From positions 3,658,001 through 3,722,000 of the forward strand of contig NZ_AP019777.1 in assembly GCF_019669905.1 (NCBI RefSeq): DNA of 64,000 nt. The letters are read 5' to 3'. Under the pieces are notes generated by a model. The model was not told the origin of the DNA and searched no databases. It saw only the letters and a list, made by a program, of their open reading frames with translations. This document shows, piece by piece, positions 36,323 through 46,211 of the stretch. The translations under genes were made by a program, and so were the position numbers. This stretch comes from Methylomonas koyamae. GTDB lineage: Bacteria; Pseudomonadota; Gammaproteobacteria; Methylococcales; Methylomonadaceae. How positions within the stretch are numbered: the first letter of the stretch is position 1; every line of letters begins with the position of its first letter.

Positions 36323-37388
36323 AGCTCACCCTCGGATCGGCCAAGGTGTAACAGAAGTCGGCGATCAGATAGCCAATCAGAGTCAGAAAGCCACTGATCC
36401 AAGTTATCGACAACACCAATTCGCGGTCCCTGCCCTTCACCGCCTCGACGGCTAATTGGCCCATGCCGTTGATGCTGAAAATGTTCTCGACGATCAACGA
36501 GCCGGCCAGCAAACTGGGCAATAAACCGGCGGACACGGTAATCAACGGCAACAGGCTGTTGCGGAACACATGTTTCCACAGCACGTCATTTTCGGCCAAG
36601 CCCTTGGCTCGGGCGGTGCGGGCGTAGTCGGCGTGCAGGTTTTCCAGAATCGAGGTGCGGGTCAGTTTCGCCAACGCCGCGAAACCGCCGTAGGACAGAC
36701 AAATCACCGGCAACACCAGATGCCAGATGCGGTCGAGCAGAAAGCCGCGCACGAAGCCGCTGTCGTCACAATGCGGCAAAAACGGCATGTCCAACGCCTC
36801 GCGAGCGCTGAGACCGGCGGTCGGGAACCATTGGAAGTATTGAACATTAGCGAAGAAACCGAGCAGCAACACGCCGGCCAGCATGGTCGGAATCGACCAC
36901 AGACCCAGCATCGCCAGACTGGAGCCGACGTCGAAAGCACCGCCGCGCTCGGTCGCCGATTTCATGCCGATCCAGATCGCCAACGCGTAAGTAAACGGAA
37001 TGGTCACCAAATTGAGCAACAAGGTGACAGGGATGCGCTCGGCCAAAATATCAGCCACCGGCCGGCCGTATTGAAAGCTGGTGCCAAGGTCCATGCCCTT
37101 GCGTAGCGAGAATGATTTATGGCCTTGCTCGTCGGTGACGAAACCGACCGGCGACACGTTATTCAGCCAGCGCAGATATTGCAGCGGCGCCGGCTGGTCC
37201 AGGCCGTAACGCTTGTTGTAGTAATCCAGCAAGGCCTGCTTTTCCTGCGGCTTCATGTCCATGCCGCCGACCAGAGTCTGGGCACTGATACCACCTGGCG
37301 AAGCGGCCATCACGGTGAATACGACGATGGTGATGCCGAGCAGGGTCGGCACCATCAGCAGCAGGCGGCGCAGCAGATAAGTCAGCAT
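36315..37388 (-). CDS. Peptide-type ABC importer permease (DppB/YejB-like)
   Basis: The 357-residue permease starts with the family motif LLRRLLLMVPTLLGITIVVF, has a periplasmic domain (residues about 30-110) and five more helices. It carries the EAA loop TARAKGLAENDVLWKHVFRN near residues 250-270 and the late GMGQLAVEAVKGRD segment. It overlaps the second permease gene by eight bases. A 159-base gap with two hairpins separates it from the solute-binding protein gene upstream, which could lower permease expression relative to the binding protein. Confidence 0.9.
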   Translation of the reverse strand: MLTYLLRRLLLMVPTLLGITIVVFTVMAASPGGISAQTLVGGMDMKPQEKQALLDYYNKRYGLDQPAPLQYLRWLNNVSPVGFVTDEQGHKSFSLRKGMDLGTSFQYGRPVADILAERIPVTLLLNLVTIPFTYALAIWIGMKSATERGGAFDVGSSLAMLGLWSIPTMLAGVLLLGFFANVQYFQWFPTAGLSAREALDMPFLPHCDDSGFVRGFLLDRIWHLVLPVICLSYGGFAALAKLTRTSILENLHADYARTARAKGLAENDVLWKHVFRNSLLPLITVSAGLLPSLLAGSLIVENIFSINGMGQLAVEAVKGRDRELVLSITWISGFLTLIGYLIADFCYTLADPRVSYD

Positions 37389-37428
37389 AACGAATTCCTT
37401 TTGAGTGCCGAGAGAAAAATCAACGTCA

Positions 37429-37518
37429 ACTCGGCAGGGATTGCCGAGTTCCAGACTTCAGGAACATTAAAGGCCAACACCCTCCATGGTCTCTGGTCCC
37501 CGGCAGTCCCTGCCGGGG
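37429..37518. repeat. Two hairpins between binding-protein and permease genes
   Basis: ACTCGGCA/TGCCGAGT at 37429-37449 and CCCCGGCAG/CTGCCGGGG at 37498-37518 form perfect stems of eight and nine bases. Neither has a U-tract. They resemble REP-type elements that protect upstream mRNA. Confidence 0.5.
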
Positions 37519-37547
37519 TGACGCAACGCTGAAAGCTTGCCACGACG

Positions 37548-39395
37548 TTATTGCGTATATTTTTGTTGCGCCAGCGGCACGTAGTTTTCCAGCGGCAGCG
37601 AACCCAGATTCAAGCCCAGCTTGGTCATTTGTAGATTGTGGATACGCTTGTCGACGAACAACAGGCTTTTGCGGCGCATCAGAAAGGTGTAAGGCTGGTC
37701 TTCGTACAGGATGCGCTCAGCCTGTTGCCACAGCGGCATGCGTTTGCCTTCGTCGACGGTGCGGCGAGCGGCGTCGATCAATTTATCCAGTTCCTGATTC
37801 TGATAGCCGATGAAATTATCGCCCTTGCTGATTGCCTGCGAGCTGTGGAAAGCTTGGAACAGATCGGTCTCGATGCTACTCGTCCAGCCCAAGGTGATGG
37901 CGTCGAAGTCTTTTTTGTCCAGATTTTCCAGCATCACCGGCCATTCTTGCGGGAACGGCACCAACTTGACGCCGGCCTTGGCGTACAGGTCTTTCAGCAA
38001 CAGCACCATGCGGCTGGTATCTTCGTTGGCCTGGAAATAGGTCAGTTTGAATTCGAACGGCTGGCCGGCCTTGTCTTCCAGCACGCCGTCCTTGTTGCGG
38101 TCTTCATAACCTGCATCTTTCAGTAAAGCCTTGGCCTTATCCAGATTAGCCTGGTAAGGCTGCAACGCGCTGTCGTGCTGCTTGCTGGCATTGCCGAACG
38201 GGCTGACCGCCGGCTCGGCATAACCGAGGAACACGTCCTTGATGATGCGACTGGTATCGGTCAGATAGCTCATCGCCTGGCGCACGCGTTTGTCGGCAAA
38301 ACGGGTCGGCTTGCCGGCGCGCACCTGGTTCCAGCCAATGTAGCTATAACCGACCACCGGCGGCATGTATTCGAAGCTCTGGCTCTTGGCCTGAATCTGG
38401 GCGTCGTTTTGCAGTTGTTTATATTCCGATGCCCGCGCCGAGTAGGAGTCGATATCGCCGTTGCGGTAGGTGGTCAAACGGGCGCTGTCGTTCTGAATGA
38501 TTTTCCACAAAATGCGGTTGTAGGTCGGCTGCACGTCGCCCCAGTAGCGTTCGTTGCGCACCAGCTCGACGTTGCCCTGGTCCGGCGTCCAGCTTTTCGG
38601 ATCGGCCAATTTATACGGGCCGCTGCCGAGCAACAGGCCCTTGGATTCGTTGAATTTTTGCGGTTCTTTCAAATAAGGTTCGTAGAAATGCTTGGGCATG
38701 ATGTTCATACCGCCGGCCAACGACAGCGCTTCGAAATACGGTTCTTTATAAGTGAACACCACCCGGTATTTGCCCTCGGCCTTGACCGACTGGATCTTCT
38801 GCAAGTAGGCACGTTCGCGCGGCGCCTGAATCGCCTCGGTCATGATGAAATTGAAGCTGAACACCACGTCGTCGGCGGTCAACGGCTGGCCGTCGGAGAA
38901 GGTCACGTCGTCGCGCAAATCGAAGCTGATCGTCAAGCCGTCGTCGCTGACCGTCCAGCTTTTGGCAATCAGCCCTTCCCAGGCCAGCGTGTCCGGATTG
39001 CGGCTGATCAGGCTTTCCTGCACGTAGCTTTGCACGTTGGAGGCGTAAGCGTCTGTCGAGACCAGCGGGGTGATGGTTTTTAAGTTGGTGCCGAAGGCTT
39101 CGACGCTCCAGTCGCCTTGGGCGTAATCCGGCATTTTGCTGGCGACATAGGCACGTTGGAAGGCCGGCGCGATGCTAGCGGGTTGCGCGTTCGGCGTCTG
39201 CGCCGCCAACGCGCCGCTGCCGGCCAATGACCGTAATTCGCGCATCGCCTGAGCTTGTTCGGCCAATGCGGCCTGCATTTCGCTGAGCTTCAGCCATTGC
39301 CGGTCAATTTGGTACATGGTCAGCACGATCAGCACGAGTGCCAAGCAAACCAAGCTGTAAAGCGTCCAATCCCGAGAAGCGAATGGTTTTTCCAT
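37548..39395 (-). CDS. Membrane-anchored family-5 solute-binding protein
   Basis: The 615-residue protein is the binding component of the importer. A hydrophobic helix at residues about 12-27 lacks a clear cleavage or lipobox site and is followed by a heptad-like stretch (SEMQAALAEQAQAMRELRSLA), so it looks anchored through a coiled-coil stalk. The SBP_bac_5 fold follows, with LRDDVTFSDGQPLTADDVVF near residues 155-175, LLLGSGPYKLADP, and late DAITLGWTSSIETD. The ligand is probably oligopeptides or a peptide-like compound. It is the first gene of the four-gene unit. Confidence 0.88.
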   Translation of the reverse strand: MEKPFASRDWTLYSLVCLALVLIVLTMYQIDRQWLKLSEMQAALAEQAQAMRELRSLAGSGALAAQTPNAQPASIAPAFQRAYVASKMPDYAQGDWSVEAFGTNLKTITPLVSTDAYASNVQSYVQESLISRNPDTLAWEGLIAKSWTVSDDGLTISFDLRDDVTFSDGQPLTADDVVFSFNFIMTEAIQAPRERAYLQKIQSVKAEGKYRVVFTYKEPYFEALSLAGGMNIMPKHFYEPYLKEPQKFNESKGLLLGSGPYKLADPKSWTPDQGNVELVRNERYWGDVQPTYNRILWKIIQNDSARLTTYRNGDIDSYSARASEYKQLQNDAQIQAKSQSFEYMPPVVGYSYIGWNQVRAGKPTRFADKRVRQAMSYLTDTSRIIKDVFLGYAEPAVSPFGNASKQHDSALQPYQANLDKAKALLKDAGYEDRNKDGVLEDKAGQPFEFKLTYFQANEDTSRMVLLLKDLYAKAGVKLVPFPQEWPVMLENLDKKDFDAITLGWTSSIETDLFQAFHSSQAISKGDNFIGYQNQELDKLIDAARRTVDEGKRMPLWQQAERILYEDQPYTFLMRRKSLLFVDKRIHNLQMTKLGLNLGSLPLENYVPLAQQKYTQ

Positions 39396-39598
39396 GAGTT
39401 GTCTGTCCGAGAGTTTCGATGCGAAAGGACGGGCTATTTACCGGCCTGAGCCGGCGACTTGCGCCGATGCCCGGAACCGTCCTTAAACCGGGTTTACTTT
39501 AACCGCAGGCCGGCAATTTGCAAAATGGCTTCGACCACCCAAAGCCAACGATTCGTCGAAATCACTGGCGCAGCCGGGGTTAGGCCGGTTGCAGGCAT

Positions 39599-39623
39599 AA
39601 AAAAGGGAGCTCGACGCTCCCTT
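39599..39623 (-). terminator. Terminator of ppiD
   Basis: AAGGGAGC-TCGAC-GCTCCCTT at 39603-39623 is followed on the minus strand by a run of six U, about 20 bases after the ppiD stop. Confidence 0.8.
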
Positions 39624-39643
39624 TCCAAGTCCAGCCAGCCGGA

Positions 39644-41512
39644 TTATTGTTTCTCCGGCCGAATTTCGATATCGGCTTTGGCCTGCAACGCGTTCAGCAC
39701 CGCTTCGAGTTGCGCCTTGCCGAAAGCCGCAGCGATGTTTTTCGAGATCGCAGCTTGCTTGCTTTTGTCGGCCTCGGACATCACGCCTTCGTTGACTTTG
39801 TGAATGGCCAACACCAGCTTGCCGCCGCCGGCATTTTCCAGCACGGCGATACTCGGTTGACCGGCTTGCGGCTTGGCGGTTTTGAAGATTTCCTGCACAA
39901 CCGGTGCCGGTAGTTGGGTGGAATTCCGGGCCAAACCGTCCAGCTTTTTCGAAGCCAATTTTCTGGCCTCGGCCGCTTGGGCCAGGGTTTTTCCGGACGC
40001 CAGGTCCTGTTTGACTTGATCCGCAACGGCAATAGCTTGCTGGCTGGCCTTGTCGCGCTGAATCGCCGCAATCACCTCTTTTTTAACGTCTTTCAATTCC
40101 TTGACCGCCGCCGGTTGATGCGACGCTACCCGCAGCACTACCAACTTATCGCCGCCGACTTCTATCGGCTCGCTGTTGCCGCCTTTCAACACGTCTTCCG
40201 AGAACGCGGCCGCACGCACTTTTTCTTCAGCGGCAATGCCGACGCCGTTTGCCCGGGTAAATTCGCCGGTTTTCTGTGCCGGGCTACCCAGCAAATCGGC
40301 CGCGGCCGCCAGACTGTCCGGATTTTCATAGCTGACTTCGGCTAACTTCTCGGCCAAGGTATTGAATTTGGCTTCGGCTTGGCCCTTTTGGTAAGCCTTG
40401 GCGACTTCGGTTTTCACCGCTTCGTAGGGCTTGATTTCGCCGGGAACCAATTCGGTAACTTTGATCAGGTGGTAACCGAAGGCCGACCGGACCGGTTCGG
40501 AAACTTCGCCCAGCTTCAGCTTGCTGGCAGCGTCCTCGAAGGCCTTTTCCATCACGCCGACGTTGAACAGGCCCAAATCTCCACCGTTTTTCGCCGTGAG
40601 TTTGTCGTCGGACACTTCGGCCGCCAACGCGGCGAAATCCTTGGCTTGCAAATCCTGCTTGGCTTTTACGGCTCTTTGCAGCGCCTGGGCGTCGGCATCC
40701 TTATCTTTGCCGAATGCGAACAGGATGTGGCTGATTTTGCGGCGCTCTTGAGTCGTGAATTGCGCTTTCTGATCTTCGTAATAGGCTTTCAACTGATCGT
40801 CGTCGGCCGCAATCCCGGATGCCAGTTTATCGACCGACAATTCGACATACTCGACTGAAACTTGTTCGTCGGTACGGTAGTCGTCCTGGTGTTGCTGGTA
40901 ATAAGCGGCAATTTCGTCTTCACCGGGCTGCTGCGAGACGGGAACCAACGGCACCGTGACGTATTCGATATCGCGGGTTTGGTTTTGGATTTTGAAGAAT
41001 CCAGCGATTTCGGCCGGCGTCGCGAAACTGCTGTCGACGATCGCCCGCTGGAACTGCTCCATGACCAAGGCTTTTTTGATGCGGCTGACGAACTCGGCGG
41101 AAGACATGCCCTGAGAACCCAACAAAGTCTGGTACTGGGTTTTATCGAATTTGCCGTCCTTTTGGAAATACTCCAGCGATTGAATGAAATCGCGGGCGGT
41201 GTCGTCGCTGACGATCAGGTTTTCAGCCTGAACGTACTGCAACAATACTTCGTCGCGCACCAATTTTTCCAGCGCCTGCTTTTTCAGCGTTTCTTCATCG
41301 AATTTCATGCCCGCCAAGTTTTGGGCATATTGCTGGTAGGCCTGATTGACGTCGCGCTGGAAAAACTCCTTGCCTTCCACCGTGACGACCGGCGCTTCTT
41401 TGCCGCCGCCGAGATAATTTTGAATGCCCCATAATCCGAACAGCACGCAAATAAATATCAATATGATCGATGCAAAAACCCCATGCACCTTTTCTCTTAT
41501 TTCTAAAAGCAT
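39644..41512 (-). CDS. ppiD: Periplasmic chaperone/peptidyl-prolyl isomerase PpiD
   Basis: The 622-residue protein has one N-terminal membrane anchor (residues about 12-33, IILIFICVLFGLWGI), a SurA-like N-terminal chaperone domain, a parvulin domain near residues 250-355 (ISHILFAFGKD, GGDLGLFNVGVM, FGYHLIKVTEL) and a long C-terminal helical region. PpiD sits at the Sec translocon and helps outer-membrane proteins leave it. Length fits the family. Its position beside hupB and lon, with two tRNA genes between, repeats the lon-hupB-ppiD order known from enterobacteria. Confidence 0.95.
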   Translation of the reverse strand: MLLEIREKVHGVFASIILIFICVLFGLWGIQNYLGGGKEAPVVTVEGKEFFQRDVNQAYQQYAQNLAGMKFDEETLKKQALEKLVRDEVLLQYVQAENLIVSDDTARDFIQSLEYFQKDGKFDKTQYQTLLGSQGMSSAEFVSRIKKALVMEQFQRAIVDSSFATPAEIAGFFKIQNQTRDIEYVTVPLVPVSQQPGEDEIAAYYQQHQDDYRTDEQVSVEYVELSVDKLASGIAADDDQLKAYYEDQKAQFTTQERRKISHILFAFGKDKDADAQALQRAVKAKQDLQAKDFAALAAEVSDDKLTAKNGGDLGLFNVGVMEKAFEDAASKLKLGEVSEPVRSAFGYHLIKVTELVPGEIKPYEAVKTEVAKAYQKGQAEAKFNTLAEKLAEVSYENPDSLAAAADLLGSPAQKTGEFTRANGVGIAAEEKVRAAAFSEDVLKGGNSEPIEVGGDKLVVLRVASHQPAAVKELKDVKKEVIAAIQRDKASQQAIAVADQVKQDLASGKTLAQAAEARKLASKKLDGLARNSTQLPAPVVQEIFKTAKPQAGQPSIAVLENAGGGKLVLAIHKVNEGVMSEADKSKQAAISKNIAAAFGKAQLEAVLNALQAKADIEIRPEKQ

Positions 41513-41570
41513 AAACGCTTTCCTTAAACAGAATTAAACCCGATCGCTAAAGGCGATAAAAATTACACGC

Positions 41571-41604
41571 AAAAAAAAACCTCGAACCGTACGGCCCGAG
41601 GTTT
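41571..41604 (-). terminator. Terminator of the tRNA-Val/tRNA-Asp unit
   Basis: AACCTCG and CGAGGTT pair around a GC-rich inner stem, followed on the minus strand by a run of about nine U. It lies directly after the tRNA-Asp gene. Confidence 0.85.
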
Positions 41605-41610
41605 CTGTTT

Positions 41611-41687
41611 TGGCGGAGCGGACGGGGCTCGAACCCGCGACCCCCGGCGTGACAGGCCGGTATTCTAACCAACTGAACTACCGCTCC
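41611..41687 (-). tRNA. tRNA-Asp (GTC)
   Basis: The 77-base cloverleaf reads GGAGCGGTAGTTCAGTTGG at its 5' end, has anticodon loop CTGTCAC, T-loop GGTTCGAGCCC and an encoded CCA. Acceptor arms GGAGCGG and CCGCTCC pair fully. Confidence 0.98.
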
Positions 41688-41693
41688 AAAGTC

Positions 41694-41769
41694 TGGTGGG
41701 TGCTGAGGGGTTCGAACCCCCGACCCTCGCCTTGTAAGGGCGATGCTCTCCCAGCTGAGCTAAGCACCC
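41694..41769 (-). tRNA. tRNA-Val (TAC)
   Basis: The 76-base cloverleaf begins GGGTGCTTAGCTCAGCTGG, has anticodon loop CTTACAA, T-loop GGTTCGAACCC and an encoded CCA. It lies six bases upstream of tRNA-Asp and is transcribed with it. Confidence 0.98.
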
Positions 41770-41782
41770 GACTAAAGAGCGG

Positions 41783-42055
41783 CTAGTTTACAGCATCTTT
41801 TAAAGATTTGCCAGCTTTAAATGCAGGAATTTTTGCGGCCTTAATGGTGATCTCTTCACCGGTTTGCGGATTGCGGCCTTTACGTTCCGCTCTTTCTTTA
41901 ACATCGAAAGTACCGAAACCAACCAAGGCAACGGAATCGCCTTGTTTCAATGCGTCTTCTACAGCTTTGATAAAACCATCTAAAGCCCTGCCAGCATCGG
42001 CTTTTGTCAACTGTGACGCACTGGCGATAGCGTCAATAAGTTCCGATTTATTCAT
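41783..42055 (-). CDS. hupB: DNA-binding protein HU
   Basis: The 90-residue nucleoid protein has the full HU pattern: [14 protein letters not shown] at the start, the [20 protein letters not shown] beta-arm region near residues 46-65, and the end [14 protein letters not shown]. It bends and compacts DNA as a dimer. It lies between lon and the tRNA pair and has its own strong promoter at 42175-42204. The long GC-rich leader includes a hairpin near 42150-42170. Confidence 0.97.
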   Translation of the reverse strand: MNKSELIDAIASASQLTKADAGRALDGFIKAVEDALKQGDSVALVGFGTFDVKERAERKGRNPQTGEEITIKAAKIPAFKAGKSLKDAVN

Positions 42056-42174
42056 TTATTTCCCCTTAGGATGTCGTTGTATTAATTATGCTCGGCAAAC
42101 AAACGCAAGCTTTGCCCGCCAACCGGTATTTTCCACCAACCCGATTACAGCCTCTCCTCTGCGAGAGGCCGACA

Positions 42175-42204
42175 TTTATATCAACGGGCTGTAATCGGTG
42201 TCAA
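42175..42204 (-). promoter_or_regulatory. Sigma-70 promoter of hupB
   Basis: On the minus strand a perfect TTGACA (42199-42204) and TATAAA (42175-42180, five of six) are 18 bases apart, about 120 bases before the hupB ATG. Confidence 0.8.
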
Positions 42205-42214
42205 GCGTTGGAAA

Positions 42215-42247
42215 CCTTGGAAACCGTGATTTTTGCGGTTTCCAAGG
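42215..42247. terminator. Twelve-bp hairpin after lon
   Basis: CCTTGGAAACCG and its exact complement enclose a nine-base loop just after the lon stop. The minus-strand U-tract is short (TTTCC). Position suggests lon termination before the hupB promoter. Confidence 0.55.
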
Positions 42248-42261
42248 ATTTTAACCGAGCC

Positions 42262-44670
42262 TTAATGCGCCACGACTCCGGGCTGTTTTACTTCGACTTT
42301 TGCGGCCGCAGCATCGGACAGTTCGGCCGGAGAGAGAGGGGTTGGAATCCGCTGTAAGGCCAGTTCCAAGACTTCGTCGATCCAACGGACGCACTTGATC
42401 GCCAGATTGCGTTTGATGTTTTCAGGTATTTCGGCCAGATCCTTTTCGTTCTCGGCCGGAATGACCACGGTAGCGATGCCGCCGCGATGAGCCGCCAGCA
42501 GTTTTTCCTTCAAACCGCCGATAGGCAGCACTTCGCCGCGCAACGTAATTTCGCCGGTCATGGCCACGTCAGCCCGCACCGGAATCTTGGTCAGGGCCGA
42601 GATAATCGCCGTACACATGCCGATACCGGCGCTCGGCCCGTCTTTCGGGGTCGCCCCTTCCGGAACGTGGATGTGGATGTCGCTCTTCTGAAACACTTCG
42701 CTGTCTATCCCCAGGATATTGGCCCTACTGCGCGCCACGGTCACTGCGGCTTCGATCGATTCTTTCATGACATCGCCGAGTTTACCGGTGGCCAATTGCT
42801 TGCCTTTACCCGGCATCACCGCGGTTTCGATCGTCAACAACTCGCCGCCGACTTCGGTCCAAGCCAACCCGGTCACTTGGCCGATTTGGTCGCTATCCTC
42901 GGCCATGCCGTAGCTGAAACGGCGCACCCCAAGATACTTGTCCAGGTTCTTTTCGGTGATCGAGGTGCGCGACTTTTTCGACTTCAACAACAAATCCTTG
43001 ACCACCTTGCGGCAAATTTTCGAGATTTCCCGTTCCAACCCGCGCACCCCGGCTTCCCGCGTGTAATAACGCACGATATCCTTTACCGCCCCTTCCGAGA
43101 TATGGATCTCCGACTCGGCCAAACCGTTACTCTTGATTTGCTTCGGAATTAAAAACCGGATCGCGATATTGATTTTTTCGTCTTCGGTATAACCGGCCAA
43201 ACGAATGATTTCCATCCTGTCCAGTAAAGCCGGCGGGATATTCATCGTGTTGGCGGTAGCGACGAACATCACGTCGGACAGGTCGAAATCGACTTCCAGA
43301 TAATGGTCGGCGAACGTATGATTCTGTTCCGGGTCCAGCACTTCGAGCAGCGCCGAAGCAGGATCGCCGCGAAAATCGGCGGCCATTTTGTCGATTTCGT
43401 CCAACAGGAACATCGGATTGCGGGTTTTGATCTTCGCCAGATTTTGCAGGATCTTGCCCGGCATCGAACCGATATAGGTGCGGCGATGGCCGCGAATCTC
43501 CGCCTCGTCCCTAACTCCGCCCAAAGCCATCCGCACGTATTTGCGGTTGGTGGCGCGGGCGATCGACTGGCCTAGCGAAGTTTTGCCAACCCCCGGAGGC
43601 CCGACCAAGCACAAAATCGGCCCTTTCAGCGCTTTAACCCGCTGCTGAACCGCGAGATATTCGAGAATACGTTCCTTCACTTTCTCCAAGCCGAAGTGCT
43701 CGGCTTCCAACACTTCTTCCGCCACCTTTAAATCGTGGCGAACCTTGGTTTTTTTCTTCCAAGGCACGTTGACCATCCAGTCGATGTAATTACGCACGAC
43801 CGTCGCTTCGGCCGACATCGGCGACATCATTTTCAGTTTGTTCAATTCGGCGGTCGCTTTGGTTTTAGCTTCGGCAGACATGCCGGCCGCGGCGATTTTC
43901 TTCTCCAGCTCTTCGATTTCGTTGCTGGCCTCGTCCATTTCGCCCAGCTCTTTCTGAATCGCCTTCATCTGCTCGTTCAGATAGTACTCGCGCTGGTTTT
44001 TTTCCATCTGTTTTTTGACGCGGCCGCGAATTTTCTTTTCCATTTCCAGGATGTCGACTTCGCCTTCCATCAGCGTCATCAGATTTTCCAAACGCTTGGC
44101 CACATCGACCATTTCCAGCATGGCCTGCTTTTCCTCGACCTTCAACGCCATATGCGCAGCCATCGTATCGGCCAGACGACTGGGGTCGTCTATGCCGGAC
44201 AGCGAATTCAATACCTCCGGCGGTATCTTGTTGTTCAGCTTCACGTACTGGTCGAACGAATTGATCGCGGTGCGTTGCAGCACTTCCGCTTCCTGTTCGG
44301 AAATGTTCAGTTCGTCGTCCAATTCAACGACACTGGCGGCGCAATAACTGTCGACTTCGCAGTATTGGATTACCGAACAGCGCTGGCTGCCCTCGACCAA
44401 TACCTTAACGGTGCCGTCCGGCAATTTCAGCAATTGCAGAATATTGGCCAGAGTGCCGACTTTGTACAAATCGTCGAAGCCAGGCTCGTCGACATCGGCC
44501 TGTTTTTGGGCGACCAGCAGCACCTGCTTATCCTGCTTGATCGCGGCATCGAGTGCGTCGATAGACATGCCTCGGCCGACAAACAATGGGATCACCATAT
44601 GCGGGTAAACCACCACGTCCCGCAAAGGCAGGACCGGAATCAGTTCGTCTTGGTTTTTCAAATCGGTCAT
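42262..44670 (-). CDS. lon: ATP-dependent protease Lon
   Basis: The 802-residue protease degrades damaged and regulatory proteins. It has an N-terminal substrate-binding domain ([19 protein letters not shown]), a coiled central region, an AAA+ module with Walker [10 protein letters not shown] near residue 365 and Walker [11 protein letters not shown]. The C-terminal serine protease domain has catalytic Ser in [11 protein letters not shown] near residue 680, with the partner Lys about 43 residues later in [13 protein letters not shown] sigma-32-like promoter precedes it. It follows clpX after a terminator. Confidence 0.98.
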   Translation of the reverse strand: MTDLKNQDELIPVLPLRDVVVYPHMVIPLFVGRGMSIDALDAAIKQDKQVLLVAQKQADVDEPGFDDLYKVGTLANILQLLKLPDGTVKVLVEGSQRCSVIQYCEVDSYCAASVVELDDELNISEQEAEVLQRTAINSFDQYVKLNNKIPPEVLNSLSGIDDPSRLADTMAAHMALKVEEKQAMLEMVDVAKRLENLMTLMEGEVDILEMEKKIRGRVKKQMEKNQREYYLNEQMKAIQKELGEMDEASNEIEELEKKIAAAGMSAEAKTKATAELNKLKMMSPMSAEATVVRNYIDWMVNVPWKKKTKVRHDLKVAEEVLEAEHFGLEKVKERILEYLAVQQRVKALKGPILCLVGPPGVGKTSLGQSIARATNRKYVRMALGGVRDEAEIRGHRRTYIGSMPGKILQNLAKIKTRNPMFLLDEIDKMAADFRGDPASALLEVLDPEQNHTFADHYLEVDFDLSDVMFVATANTMNIPPALLDRMEIIRLAGYTEDEKINIAIRFLIPKQIKSNGLAESEIHISEGAVKDIVRYYTREAGVRGLEREISKICRKVVKDLLLKSKKSRTSITEKNLDKYLGVRRFSYGMAEDSDQIGQVTGLAWTEVGGELLTIETAVMPGKGKQLATGKLGDVMKESIEAAVTVARSRANILGIDSEVFQKSDIHIHVPEGATPKDGPSAGIGMCTAIISALTKIPVRADVAMTGEITLRGEVLPIGGLKEKLLAAHRGGIATVVIPAENEKDLAEIPENIKRNLAIKCVRWIDEVLELALQRIPTPLSPAELSDAAAAKVEVKQPGVVAH

Positions 44671-44710
44671 TTCAATTGCTCCCGGAGCACGTCAATACAC
44701 ACTCAATCCT

Positions 44711-44738
44711 ATATGAGGACGATCCCGGAGAAAACAAG
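44711..44738 (-). promoter_or_regulatory. Sigma-32-like heat-shock promoter of lon
   Basis: On the minus strand CTTGTTT and CCTCATAT are separated by 13 bases, about 40 bases before the lon ATG. The heat-shock consensus is CTTGAAA, 11-16 bases, CCCCATnT; seven of eight -10 positions and the invariant CTTG match. Confidence 0.65.
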
Positions 44739-44755
44739 TATCTTAAATTCGGCGC

Positions 44756-44787
44756 AAAAAAAAGGAGCTTAGCACCGGCAAAGCTCC
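44756..44787 (-). terminator. Terminator of clpX
   Basis: GGAGCTT/AAGCTCC stems at 44764-44770 and 44781-44787 are followed on the minus strand by eight U, 43 bases after the clpX stop. Confidence 0.85.
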
Positions 44788-44829
44788 CTGAATTTCCGTT
44801 TCGGCTCAACGAATAGCCGAATGTTACCG

Positions 44830-46107
44830 CTACGAGGCGTCGGACACGGCCAATTTCGGCTCGGTTTCGTAGACCAAAATCGGTTCGGAGTTGCCCAAAA
44901 TTACGCTTTCATCGATCACGACTTTCGCAATTTTGTCGTTGGAAGGCAATTCATACATCGTATCCAGCAATACGTTTTCGACGATAGTACGCAAACCGCG
45001 GGCGCCGGTTTTGCGCTCCATCGACTTGCGGGCAATCGCCGCCAACGAATCGTCTCTGAATTCCAATTCGGCGCCTTCCATCTCGAATAAATGCTTGTAT
45101 TGCTTGATCAGAGCATTTTTCGGCTGCGTCAGAATTTGAATCAACGCCGCTTCGTCCAATTCGTCCAAGGTCGCGATAACCGGCAAGCGACCGACGAACT
45201 CGGGAATCAGACCGTATTTGATCAAATCCTCGGAGCGCACATCCGCAAAAATCTCACCGACGTTTCTGTTGTCGTCCTTGGTTTTGACTTCGGCAGAAAA
45301 ACCGATCCCGCCTTTTTCGGTACGGTTCTTGATGACTTTATCCAGACCGGCAAAAGCGCCGCCGACGATAAACAGGATATTCGCGGTATTGACTTGCAGA
45401 AAATCCTGTTGCGGATGCTTTCTGCCGCCTTGCGGCGGCACCGAAGCTACCGTGCCTTCGATCAGCTTCAGCAGCGCCTGCTGCACCCCCTCGCCGGACA
45501 CATCACGGGTAATCGACGGGTTGTCGGCTTTACGGGAGATTTTGTCGATCTCATCGATGTAGACAATGCCGGTTTCGGCTTTCTCGACGTCGTAATCGCA
45601 CTTTTGCAAAATCTTCAGAATGATGTTTTCTACGTCCTCACCGACATATCCGGCTTCGGTCAAGGTCGTCGCGTCGGCGATCGTGAACGGTACGTCCAGC
45701 AATCTGGCCAACGTTTCCGCCAGCAGGGTTTTGCCGGAGCCGGTCGGACCGATCAGCAAAATATTGCTCTTCGCCAGCTCCACATCGCTTTTCTTGCTGT
45801 TGCTGCGCAGGCGCTTGTAATGGTTGTAAACGGCCACCGCCAGAATTTTCTTGGCATTTTCCTGACCGATTACATAATTATCCAATTCGGCTTTGATTTC
45901 TTTGGGTTTGGGCAACGCACCGCCGGATACCGCCATTTCGTCTTCGAGCAATTCATCCCTGATGATGTCGTTGCAAAGCTCGACACACTCGTCGCAAACA
46001 TAAACGGATGGCCCGGCAATCAGTTTCCGCACTTCATTTTGGCTTTTACCGCAAAAAGAACAGTAAAGAAGCTTTTCGTCGTCTTTACCTTTCTTGTCTC
46101 TACTCAT
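44830..46107 (-). CDS. clpX: ClpXP unfoldase subunit ClpX
   Basis: The 425-residue AAA+ unfoldase has the N-terminal zinc domain ([13 protein letters not shown], then [11 protein letters not shown]), Walker A GPTGSGKT near residue 115, Walker [10 protein letters not shown], the pore loop GYVGEDVE and the [13 protein letters not shown] sensor region near residue 365. I start at the ATG giving [10 protein letters not shown], preceded by GGAG at seven bases; the upstream ATG adds seven codons without support. It follows clpP after about 105 bases on the same strand. Confidence 0.97.
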   Translation of the reverse strand: MSRDKKGKDDEKLLYCSFCGKSQNEVRKLIAGPSVYVCDECVELCNDIIRDELLEDEMAVSGGALPKPKEIKAELDNYVIGQENAKKILAVAVYNHYKRLRSNSKKSDVELAKSNILLIGPTGSGKTLLAETLARLLDVPFTIADATTLTEAGYVGEDVENIILKILQKCDYDVEKAETGIVYIDEIDKISRKADNPSITRDVSGEGVQQALLKLIEGTVASVPPQGGRKHPQQDFLQVNTANILFIVGGAFAGLDKVIKNRTEKGGIGFSAEVKTKDDNRNVGEIFADVRSEDLIKYGLIPEFVGRLPVIATLDELDEAALIQILTQPKNALIKQYKHLFEMEGAELEFRDDSLAAIARKSMERKTGARGLRTIVENVLLDTMYELPSNDKIAKVVIDESVILGNSEPILVYETEPKLAVSDAS

Positions 46108-46211
46108 AGACTGACTCCACCGTTTCACTTCGCTTCATCACAGAGATGAAATACTTCAAAAACCAATAGTAAACTCCCCCGCACATCGCGGCAACCGGGG
46201 TGCGCCGTTTT

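Noticed and set aside
43735..44772. 345-codon plus-strand frame across lon
   Set aside because: It is a His- and Phe-rich antisense shadow of the Lon N-terminal half with no family features.
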